The notes under the pieces are model-generated. The model was given only the letters and a program-made list of their open reading frames with translations, made no database searches and had not been told where the DNA came from. A DNA stretch of 64,000 nt. Source: Paludibacteraceae bacterium. GTDB lineage: Bacteria > Bacteroidota > Bacteroidia > Bacteroidales > Paludibacteraceae. Below are positions 10,501 to 19,000 of this stretch, piece after piece (the stretch's first letter is position 1; each line of letters starts with the position of its first letter). A program made the translations under genes and the position numbers. Location of the stretch: NCBI GenBank assembly GCA_017647145.1, contig JAGCLD010000016.1, positions 92,024-156,023 on the forward strand, read 5' to 3'.

Positions 10501-10802
10501 ACCACAGCCGAGTTTGTATAGAGGTTAGAAGCCCCCTCATCATTAGAGATGTATAATGAATTAATCCCCATGCTTGATGTAGCTTGTCCGATAGCCCACT
10601 TATTAGGCAGTTTCACGGACTTGTTGCTTACTTGATTCAGCACCCAACCGGCCGTATCATCAGCGGTTTCAAATCCGCAGAAGTACGGTAATTGCGTCAT
10701 TTGTTGTGCTTGCACAGAGACAGCTATGAACAAGGTTGGCATCCATAGCATTTTCAAGAACCATTTTCCTACTGTCAATTTAGATTTCAACATAGTATTC
10801 AT
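7572..10802 (-). CDS. T9SS-exported surface protein, paralogue of the downstream gene
   Basis: I start this at the ATG at 10802 (1076 residues), because it directly precedes a normal signal peptide ending 'VSVQA-QQ'; an in-frame upstream start at 10859 would place 19 polar residues in front of it. Order of modules: beta-sandwich after 'PYFCGFETADDTAGW', fibronectin III ('VQWIGNAERYELLYS'), second beta-sandwich ending in 'SLDCQEATIEG', PKD-like region ('YYWDFGEGANPRTSY'), a repeat of 'CDSTIYLTVEE'/'GCDSLRVYTTIT' type, Ig-like 'FQWYKNNALIPGANLSYIY', and a T9SS type A sorting domain ending 'GIYVVNLITEEG'. The phrase 'DVLAVKNPAYNAYG' matches 'DVLAVRRPEY' of its neighbour, showing common descent. 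It is likely the first gene of a two-gene unit. Function beyond surface display is unknown. Confidence 0.87.
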   Translation of the reverse strand: MNTMLKSKLTVGKWFLKMLWMPTLFIAVSVQAQQMTQLPYFCGFETADDTAGWVLNQVSNKSVKLPNKWAIGQATSSMGINSLYISNDEGASNLYTNSAVVAVTAYKDFILPGGKDHTISFQYKMMGDENCKLYVAWTTTNTKPNSTIAGGLPSWITSNLVEMTFVKSAGWVYVKGALPQAPTAVARRLIFVWANSTGDPHQPPVAIDNIQIVSGTADAPAAVTVTRPNNDNTVNVQWIGNAERYELLYSRYGNARVDTIRDIAVTNHTIYDMPDGVYDFWVRSVTPSTGVTSAWTFSQPTVVYDPSNYCVDYMNLDLAECRTGKDVDVPNKLQKVDNGFRDDYSQHTLHYIPGEKDPWTNYQLSVMPPESKDLAVVRLGNWAVTGNTNHWFSESVTYDMGISRGESKILLLKYAVVLQYPAEAHSISTQPHFTIEILDRMGNLLDSHCGFADFTAGANTQDWVNCGSKLAVGETTGSYATVLYKDWTTIGIDLTPYAGQNIKIRLTTNDCKQGGHFAYAYFSLDCQEATIEGVSCSGGENGVTAPVGFKYAWIPKDPATNPHLANYPSYPDGSVCKDRTFYPVKEDKETYICMLTSLESEGCKLPLEVSLHPILPVAQFTPIYDPQECKNIVVIQNNSMVTKGDVMTDKKPETYYWDFGEGANPRTSYTSDAAIVVEYPAEGANVTIKLTTGISNDDCQDVLEVPFVIPAIGNRDTTIIRSICPNGKGYTKVFNQVFREPGEYVINALTRAGCDSTIYLTVEEIEMQEQRRDTTICEGDSIWFDVNGRPWFLPGDYQTVYKSKVGGCDSLRVYTTITVLPKLQLGEIELPVCTDAGMFRIPYQGDLDYVAISYSQDALAQGFVNDTIYPENGYLVFPMPQNPDVEEYSLSVKAEGISCRSLEDKQYTFQLSYPWHTIMAQKWGDVLAVKNPAYNAYGDDFDTFQWYKNNALIPGANLSYIYLGEGVEFNGTDEYYVQMRRKSDGKTYRSCPVVPQVVAPSVALYPSAPAPGEMVTVVGMEDECLLKVTGLMGELHTTSHMTEGYGEFRAPQRQGIYVVNLITEEGKTMSFKLMVK

Positions 10803-10976
10803 TCGGAGGTATTTTTTATGTATTATATTTCTATTTTTTATGCAGGTACATTGACCCAACTTTACACATTCCGCAAAAATAGCATTTTATTTTCGCATAT
10901 GAAAACATTTATTGCCTCCAAGTACATTTCTTAACAAAAAATAAGTATCTGCACCGTTATATTATGTTGTAGAACA

Positions 10977-11023
10977 TAAAAAAGCCGCACTTATCATCTT
11001 CAGAGCGGATAATAAGTACGGCT
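10977..11023 (-). terminator. Intrinsic terminator after the omega/Rpb6-like gene
   Basis: A 16-bp stem (10983-10998 with 11008-11023) containing two G-U pairs and a 9-base loop is followed on the minus strand by six T. It ends the bamD/omega unit about 95 bases after the stop. The rest of 10803-11118 holds a -7-like site on the minus strand (CAAAAATA at 10874-10881, read as TATTTTTG) that may serve the 10802 gene. Confidence 0.85.
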
Positions 11024-11118
11024 ATTGTTAAAATGAATCTTTTTATTCCAAGACTTTCGTCGGAACTTCTTGATTAGAGTCCGGCAAAATGTTTTTATCT
11101 CAAAGCAAGCTTTTGATA

Positions 11119-11451
11119 TTATTCAGCAGTGCGATCTTTAAGAGGATTGCGATAGAAGAGTTTTTCCTGTTCAAACTCCTCAGTAGCCATCAAGGTAGCT
11201 TTAGGAAGTTTTTCGTAGTAGCGAGAGATTTCTATTTGTTCACGATTTTCGAATACTTCTTCGATGTGGTCACCATGTTGTACATACTCTTGGAGTTTTT
11301 CATCAAGTTCCTTTTTAATTTCCGCATCGATTTGATTAGCACGTTTCGCGATGATTGCTACCGTTTCATAAACATTACCAACCGGTGCACAGAGTGTGTT
11401 CATGTCGTGCGTTACTGTGTTGGTAGGTGCATTGATTTTCTTATAATCCAT
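11119..11451 (-). CDS. rpoZ: RNA polymerase omega / Rpb6-like subunit
   Basis: The 110-residue product begins 'MDYKKINAPTNTVTHDM' and contains 'NVYETVAIIAKRANQID', the helix typical of the omega/Rpb6 family, in which a conserved Arg-Ala-x-x-I/L segment contacts the beta' subunit. An acidic C-terminal region follows. The family supports assembly of RNA polymerase around beta', which is encoded elsewhere in this window (52446-56762). The gene lies 23 bp downstream of bamD, an order I know from other Bacteroidota, and a strong terminator follows. The divergence from proteobacterial omega is normal for the phylum. Confidence 0.8.
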   Translation of the reverse strand: MDYKKINAPTNTVTHDMNTLCAPVGNVYETVAIIAKRANQIDAEIKKELDEKLQEYVQHGDHIEEVFENREQIEISRYYEKLPKATLMATEEFEQEKLFYRNPLKDRTAE

Positions 11452-11474
11452 ATCTACTATTGTTTATTGTTTTC

Positions 11475-12308
11475 TTATTTATTTTCTTTTTTTGTATTTT
11501 GCTTCTCTGCTTTCAAAAATCTTTCAATTTCCTTGTTCAGTCTATCTGCTTCCTTTCTATGTTTTCCGTTAGGATACTCGTTAATATAACTATAGTATTC
11601 ATCCTGTGCTTCGCGGTAGCGTTCATCCTGTTTAGCCACGACACTCAGAACAGACTGTTTATACATAGATGCAAAGACCAAGAAAGAGAGTTCTTCTCTA
11701 TGCTTTGTGAGCGGATATTTTTTCAACGCATTATTCGCAACAATGATAGCCGCCTCATAATTATTACCTCTGTAGGTACCTAAATTATAATATAGTTTTG
11801 CGCTGAGCAGTTCTTTGTAGGCGAGTTTGTCATTGAGTTCATCAAGCAAGTTATAGGCTTCAGTCACATTTTCTCCCTCGGGATATTTATCCACAAATTT
11901 CTGCAACGCTTTTATTGCCTCATAAGTTTCGTTTTGGTCAAGCCTTGGATCTTCAGACTCAAGATAGTAGCAATATCCCACCATATAAAATGCTTCTTCA
12001 GCGAAACGTCCTTTGGGGTAATTGCGACAATAAGCTTGATAGTATTCACCGGCAGAGAAATAGTCTTTTTGTCCAATGTAGCATTTAGATAGATAATTGA
12101 GAACATCTTCGGCACGTTCAGTCCCTTTGTAGTAGTGGGCTACTTCATCCAAAAGACTTTGCGCTCGCATGTAGTCTTTTTTATCGTAGTATTCAATCGC
12201 TTTGGTGTATTTTAATTCCGGATCATTGCTTTTCAGCAACTTCTGGTATTCACCGCAAGCGGCAAACACACACATTATCAACAATAATCCGATATATTTT
12301 TTACACAT
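11475..12308 (-). CDS. bamD: Outer-membrane assembly lipoprotein BamD
   Basis: This 277-residue protein has a lipoprotein signal with the lipidated Cys at position 18 (lipobox 'VFAAC'), followed by tetratricopeptide-like helices: 'YTKAIEYYDKKDYMRAQSLLDEV', 'AEDVLNYLSKCYIGQKDYFSAGEYYQ', 'AEEAFYMVGYCYY'. This matches BamD (YfiO), the periplasmic-facing lipoprotein that works with BamA to insert beta-barrel proteins into the outer membrane. A highly charged Lys/Glu-rich tail closes the protein. It is the first gene of a two-gene unit with the omega-like gene. A Bacteroidota-type promoter lies just upstream, and the repeat region of 12421-13020 lies beyond that. Confidence 0.9.
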   Translation of the reverse strand: MCKKYIGLLLIMCVFAACGEYQKLLKSNDPELKYTKAIEYYDKKDYMRAQSLLDEVAHYYKGTERAEDVLNYLSKCYIGQKDYFSAGEYYQAYCRNYPKGRFAEEAFYMVGYCYYLESEDPRLDQNETYEAIKALQKFVDKYPEGENVTEAYNLLDELNDKLAYKELLSAKLYYNLGTYRGNNYEAAIIVANNALKKYPLTKHREELSFLVFASMYKQSVLSVVAKQDERYREAQDEYYSYINEYPNGKHRKEADRLNKEIERFLKAEKQNTKKENK

Positions 12309-12344
12309 AGACGAATGGTTTTATCCGTAATTTACTACGAACTG

Positions 12345-12376
12345 CAAAGGTAGCATTTTTTTTCTGTTTTTACAAC
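12345..12376 (-). promoter_or_regulatory. Candidate bamD promoter
   Basis: The minus strand reads TACCTTTG at the -7 position (12345-12352), 37 bases before the start codon, with GTTG at the -33 distance 20 bases further upstream (12373-12376). The -7 is a full TAnnTTTG match; the -33 is one base off. Confidence 0.5.
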
Positions 12377-12420
12377 ATTCTTTTTCATGGGACAAAAAAG
12401 TGTGGTTCGGCGAAATAACT

Positions 12421-12508
12421 TATTCCATTCTTATTCCTATCTTATTCCTATCTTATTCTTATCTATTTCCTATCTAATGGTAACGGTATGGTAACGGTAT
12501 GGTAAGGG
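12421..12508 (+). repeat. 11-bp phased bipartite array, copy A
   Basis: Eight consecutive 11-bp units stay in exact phase. Five are of the type TATTCCTATCT (positions 12421-12475) and three of the type TATGGTAACGG (12476-12508). The same switch from a '-CCTATCT' to a '-TGGT--CGG' type occurs at three other intergenic sites. Since 11 is not a multiple of three, a coding role is unlikely. Confidence 0.85.
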
Positions 12509-12532
12509 GGATGATAGGACGGGCGGGGCTGT

Positions 12533-12895
12533 ATAGGACGCTTATTGTATTCGCTATAGGATGCTCGCGGGGCAAGCTAGAGACGGACCCCCTCCGTTCC
12601 ATCCCGCTGACGCTACATTACACTCGGAACTCCGTCGCAACGGGGACGTTGTATGTAGAAAGACCCCCTCCGTTCCGCTCCGCTGGCGCTACACTCCACT
12701 CGTCCCCCTTGAAGCGGGGACAGTGCGTTTTTAGTTAGCACTGATATGAGAAAGAGTTATATAAACAAAATGTACAAATACCTCGCTCGTCCTTACTTAG
12801 GGCGACAGTGCGATTACTGCTTGAATGTGAATGGGTTATATCATTTTATTATAAATAGTTCCTATAATTACCTCGTTATGTCCCTAAAGGGGGAC
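12533..12895 (+). repeat. Repeat core, 76-bp tandem duplication and hairpin modules, copy A
   Basis: The stretch from 12533 (ATAGGACGCT...) matches 20467-20501 with mostly transition differences. It is followed by a 76-bp unit starting GACCCCCTCCGTTCC at 12586 and again at 12662. Four hairpin modules of the form GTC...GAC lie at 12634-12647, 12702-12721, 12789-12806 and 12880-12895; the last three continue with AGTGC or AATGC. A decayed module (CGCTCGTCCTAATTTAA) lies near 13004-13020. Confidence 0.7.
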
Positions 12896-13040
12896 AATGC
12901 TTTTTCGTTAGTTTTTATGAGTAGGTTATATACGCAAGTAAGATGGTGTAAGCATTTCTTACCAGACAGCAATAAATTTATTTATTTCGGTTGAAATAGT
13001 TTTCGCTCGTCCTAATTTAAGCAAGGAATATTCTCTTCTA

Positions 13041-16000
13041 TTATTGCACCAATGCATGCATCACCAATTCGCGTCCATCGTGTGTAGTTGCCTTAACGAC
13101 AAGCACTCCAGCAGGAGCTTCAAGACGCAGGTTAGAGGCAGCCAATGCGAGTGTTTTCTTGCAGAGCAATCTACCCATCACATCGTAGAGAGCCAGTTCA
13201 CGTAAAGGCTCAGTACATCTTACCGTAAGTACATTTTGCGCATCGTTGGTCACATACAATTGTGCCGAAGTAGCATCATCCACTATTGTCTCTTCACGCA
13301 AATCCGTGTTAGGACTGTCAGGTTCATCCTCAACATCTCCACTTGTGATATAGTAACGCGGAGTGTGATTTAGAGGTGTAGCGATTTTCAGCACACGTCC
13401 ATCTCCGATGCGTTCGTAAGTATCCGTTTCCGCATCATAGAGGTAGCAAGTTTTCTGCCAATTCGGTGTGAGATAGAAAGCCATTTCCACACTATCTGTG
13501 CGATAATTCTCTGCCAACAACATACCGACCGGAATTTTTTGAATCGACTTACGTACATCCACCATCATCGGAACTTGATTATGAACCGTGTAAAGATTCA
13601 TCGGAGTAGTTGCCGTAGCATCATCCTGTTCAGCCTCCACGCCAGAGGAGAAGAAGAGTACATCCTCATTAACCACAAAAGCATTTTGCGCTGCTTCATC
13701 AACAGCCAGTTTACTGCGTGCGTGTGCCCATTCATTTGAGACATAGATAGTCATCACTTCCGTTTCATTAGAGCGGGGAGCCATTCTTTTCTCAGCCTGT
13801 GGAGCAGGAGCCGGCAGGATAGCCTTATCCGACAAGTCGAGTGTTGTGTGGCTTACCTTCAAGTTCAGTGTAATTTCAGTTGCAGGCGTTTTTGCCTCCA
13901 GCAAGACAGAGTACATCGGAGGCAAATAACGATCATCGATTGCCATTGTTGCAGTAGTTGCCACCTGCCAAGCCGAAGAGATCAAGTAAGAACAATTTGC
14001 ATTCAGCACATCGCTATTATCCGCCAAAAACTGTTTCATATCAATGTAAGCCATCGTAGGATTACCAAACATAAACTTATTGCTTGCCTGTTCATTGGTG
14101 AGAGTGATCTTCATGCAGCCAGACTCATCCGGTTCAAACGCCAAGCGATTAGCATTCACACGAGAATCAAGCATATCCACTTTTCCCGTAGGCGTTCCGT
14201 CACGACGATAATATTCATATTGATTATCCGGTTTAGGCAATCTCACTATCAGTTCCGTTTCCGCAGTAGGTCCGAAGGCCAGCATTTGGTATCCTTGTCC
14301 AGGCACTAAAGGTTCATTCAAAGCGTTGGACACTTTGAAGGCCTCTGTATTTGTGGAGATGACCTGCAGGCGTTCATCTTTGTGCAGATAATCCACCATT
14401 CGATTGTAATAAGACAACCAGAAAGCAAAAGGCGCTTCTCCCGAGCGATAGCCTTTAAAGTCAGAGACAGCGAAATGCTCCTCACTTTCCTGTGTAGCTC
14501 CCGACCAATCATTCGTAGCATGCGGCACGAACATATCCCCCGAGTAAACATCCTTCAAAGGTACCGCCATGCTATGCCATGTTTCAGTGGGCACCACCAT
14601 ATCTACGAATGCATTCCTATAGTTCAGTTTGTGTTGATTCATCACGAAGCTACCCTCTTCAAAATGGATATCGCGTCCATGTTGCGTAGCGAAATAAGCA
14701 TCCATAGGTTTTGGATTTTCTCCTGTGACGATAGGATATTTGAGCGGGTTATCCTGTTTAGGAATAATCACCTTAGTACCTTGCAGCGGCACATAGCCCC
14801 AGTCCATCACCTTGCCATGTACGACACCTCTCCAGTTAGCATCATCACTCCAATCGTTGTACACATCATTTGAAGGTGTCCATATCATTGTGTCAGGCAC
14901 AGCCACGACAGTAAAATAGATATATCCATGTCCGCAAACATCACCATCCCCTTGCAAAGCCAAGTCCGTTCCGAGCAATCGATTTCGCAGTGTGTATTCA
15001 TATCCCGGTCTCATTGTATCCGTGTTGACCACCCAATATCCCGGTTGGTTATCCGGCCATCCTTCATTTGGGTCCCCTGGCAGCGGATGATCATGACGGT
15101 GCATCATTTCATTCACATGCGCTTGGTCAATCGGTCGGAAGAGTATGCTATCATTTTTCGAGTAATATTCTTTTTTGAGCGGGTCATCATCTGGGCGGAT
15201 ATTATCTTGCACTACGCGATCATGGTAATAATACAAAGAGAATCCCGTTGGGTTAGTTCTTCTTTTCTCCAGCATCACAGGGTCGTTTGTAGAATAATAG
15301 CAAGTACTATCCCATCCCAACACGACACCACCGAAATCAGATACCGGAGTTTTAAATCCCTTGTTAACTTGGCTTGCCAACACACGCGTTTTTGGGATTT
15401 CCGCCCGTTGCACATCCGTCATTTGCGTGTAATCCAGAGGAGCCACATTCAAGATAGCCTCTGCCTTTTTAGAACGTATGTCCATCCATATTGGCTCATT
15501 ACAATCTTCCAATGTAATTGTGACATCCTGATTACTTGCATCCTTCATGGTCACCATTGCCGTTCCACTAATAGGGAACACCCAATATCTCAGGCTCATC
15601 TCACTTGGGAGGATAAGCGGCATGGTGTTTATTGATAAAGTCAAATACCCCTTATTACACAAGTCCACTATCATGTCGTAATGATGTTGCGAAGAGAAAG
15701 CCTCTTTTTGCAATTCATCAACCGAAGTAGCCGTGTAGTTAGGATTCGAATCATCCGGTGTAGGGATACGTCGCATGTCATATATAGCCGTTGTCACACT
15801 ATTACGGTCATATCCATATTTTTGTAAGAAGCTCTCATCCGCCTGCGTTTTTTCTGCCTCCGTATACACCCTATCCTTACCATAGGGGCAATCAAATTCA
15901 AAACCAATCAGCCAATCCGCCATCAAGAGCGCTTCCACTTGTTGCGGAGTAGCTCCAGCCGATGCAGCGATAGAATTAGCTGCTACCACTTCCACGGCAT

Positions 16001-19000
16001 ATCTTTGATTCGGACAATTATCCAAGGAAGGTGCTTGCAAGTCATCACTTTCACCTTTGAAGCGTAAATGCGTAGCCTTCATTACCGGGAGCGCACTCTG
16101 CATTGCACACTCCACTTGATCCAAATCATCCGGAGAAGTAGCCATACGCACAATGTACTCATTACGTGCTTCCAATCCAGTCACGACATGCGCGATGTAA
16201 AGCATCCATTTCTCCTTACCTTCCACTTCCGTCTTGATATATGCTTTCCCTTTGTGATTAACTTCATCAATCGAGTTAATAAAGTCCACCACAGAAGTCA
16301 TAATAGGCACATTATTGCCCGTTGGCACATAATCCACATCCGGGAAGAGAATTGAGCCATATGTATTTTGCGTAGCATGATTAGGATCTTCGTGGTAATA
16401 AGCCGAATTACCCAAATCATCCATTAGCTCCAGCACAGTAGAAGTAGTAGTGTTATAAATCTGATAATACAGATATTCCGAATTAGCCGTTACTGCCGGC
16501 AGCAGATTACCATAATCCAATCTCATTACCGCAGTAGATTGATTATCCGAGTGGCATGCCGAAGAAGCCTGATAAGCTGTGATAGGAAGTTGTGTAGCAT
16601 ACAGATAGACATCATCCACATAAAAGTCGTTACCACTATTTGTATTAGAGAAGTTGTAGATAGACACTCGCGATTCATCATAATTTTCGGCACTCGTGAT
16701 TGGGAATCGGATTTGTCGCCATCCCGATGCTTTAGGCAACTCACCCACGAAGAAGACTCCAACATCTTCCCAATCACCTCCTGCCTTTCTACCCTGTACA
16801 TTGCAACGGAAAATCGGATTAGAACCTTCCCTACCCGCAGGACAAGGATTATTCAACCACAAAGAGCAATACATCTGTTGTCCAGAACAAATCACCTCAT
16901 CCGTAGAAATAGAAACCACCAATCCAGGTTCCATTGTACCATCCACATAAAGCGTATAACCATTAGCCGCTCCATCATGACTTTCGCCCTTAGCCCACGA
17001 CTTATCCGTAATAGCATTGACCAAGCAATATTCACCAAAGAAGGGGAATTCTCCAGCCGAATAACGTTGGTCAGACGGAGGAGTATTCTGATAAGCATAA
17101 CCATATGTAACATCCTCCCAAGGCAAGTGTCGGTCGAGGTATTCAGTAGCTGCCGACGCCGGTTTTTGTCCAAAGTTAAAATCCTGTTTTGTCAACAAGA
17201 TATAGTTTTCTTCAATTTGACGTCCAGAAATCAACGTATTAGTAGTAGGGCCATAGACAGAAGGATCCACATAGGTCACCACATACTTTGCAATGTTATA
17301 TCCATTCCAAGTCACTGTGTAAGTTTTAGTACCAATCGTATTAGAAGACACCGTCATATTGCCATTCACAAACGAGGTGATGTTATTACCCCCCACTTCA
17401 CGACACACCACCTCATTAGCCGGCACACGCTTAGGATTAGTGGCATCATAAAAATAACAACATTCAGAGATGTGATTCTTTTGTTTGAAGGGATGATTGG
17501 TAATCAGATGAACTGTAGTTCCGATTGGTGCGGTGTAGTTATGTACCTCCAAGAATTTATCCCCATTACAAGCATCCAATTCAGCCGCCATTTCTGCCGC
17601 CGGGCGCAAATGAAAGAGTTGTCGATAAGACAATGTCGGTTCTTTAAAAGAAGCATTTTCTTCACCATTTTCCGGTGTATAGACGTAGTCCGTATAGTTA
17701 CTAACATCACATGCTACTGTGTGTGACTTACCATCCGAGAATTTTATCCGAGGAGCCGTTGCATTACTATTTCGGTCAACACTCGTCAATATAGCAGTTG
17801 TAGTTATGCCCGGCACTGTTGTGCCAAAGCCGAACAATCCGATGGAGCAATCAGAGTTATTAAAGTCCACAAATTGACCTCCACCCCCTCGCGGATAGAC
17901 CGACCAAGTAGCCTTTCCTTCCGCATCCGTATTGTAAAAAGGATTACCATTAGTAGTGTAATCATACCATCGCATATAGCCAAAGAAAGCCTGTTCATTC
18001 AAACGTAACTCCACGTCTTCTCCCGGCAGATAATAGATGACCTTTTCCACCATGTGCACCGGTTGACGTTCACCTGCTTGCAATTCAGCCATATTCCCCT
18101 TACCCTTATTAGGTATAAAAGCCACACAACCATCCCCGGAGTTTTGTCCCAGTTGCCTCATGCGCGGCTGCACACGTGCCGAATACTTATGCGTAGGATC
18201 ATTGGGATCCTGATAGTCAACCGTACAAGAAAAACGAGCATAACGTTCAGAAGATTCGTTTTGTTGTGCAGTAAGACGTACTAAATTCTCACCCACAACT
18301 TCAGCCTGAAGCCATTTACTAGATTCATCGGTAGTCCAGTCAATAGCCTTAATAGAGACTGTGTATCCCGTTTGAGGATGAAGGAGATTCACCTTTTCTT
18401 CCCAGGTCACAGTTTCAGAACCCGGTACAGGATTACCATCTGCATCGTACAAGCCCTCTCCATGACGATGCCAACAATCCACCTGCACAATAATACTTTC
18501 TCCAATAGAGGGGAATGTGTAAGCAGGAGGTGTAAGCGTCATAGTGTAGGGTTCTACCGCTTTTGCATGGAAAGACTTACGCACCAGACGCAAGGTAGTG
18601 AGATAATCCTTTTCGTTCCATGTCATTCTTGCCATCACACGATCAACGTAGTTCACATACTTTTGAACACCCGTTTGGTCGTCCATTTGCATTAAGTCGC
18701 GCGGACTAGGTCCATTAGGTGTGATAACGAAGGCATATGCATCACCCTCCTTGCTCACCTCACCCATGGTCATCATGAGGTCAGCCGACGGAGCCGGAGT
18801 ATTGGTGTAATCCGTTGGGATGATACGCGACTCTTTATTAGTAGTCTCATCCGCTTGTCCGGAGTGAGAAGCCCAAAAGAAATTTACATCTATGTCGTTT
18901 AATTCAATTGAGGTAGTATTTTCATTGATGCGTTGATGTTCATACAGATTATTCAAGCAGCTGATGTATGTTGTTTTGTGAGCAGAAGGTTTAAATGTGA

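Larger units (their letters stand above)
12309..13040. other. Gene-free interval dominated by intergenic repeats
   Basis: This 732-bp interval contains the bamD promoter at its left end and then the longest copy of the window's repeat family: an 11-bp phased array (12421-12508), a core shared with the 20-kb copy (12533-12568), a 76-bp tandem duplication (12586-12737) and hairpin modules. Short open frames here follow the repeat sequence and are not supported as genes. Confidence 0.75.

Noticed and set aside
10803..10859. Upstream start for the 7572-10802 protein
   Set aside because: It would put 19 charged and polar residues before an otherwise standard signal peptide.
12702..12726. Integron attC site
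   Set aside because: The hairpins lack the paired attC core sites with the expected consensus, and no integrase or gene cassettes are present.
12499..12994. Short open frames over repeat copy A (79 and 82 codons)
   Set aside because: They follow the repeat sequence, have no start context or family match, and the repeat period of 11 bp shifts frame from unit to unit.
16539..17726. A 395-codon plus-strand open frame and many other long plus-strand frames
   Set aside because: They lie opposite strongly supported minus-strand genes, have unusual residue composition (rich in Ile, Arg, His, Ser) and no family signatures.
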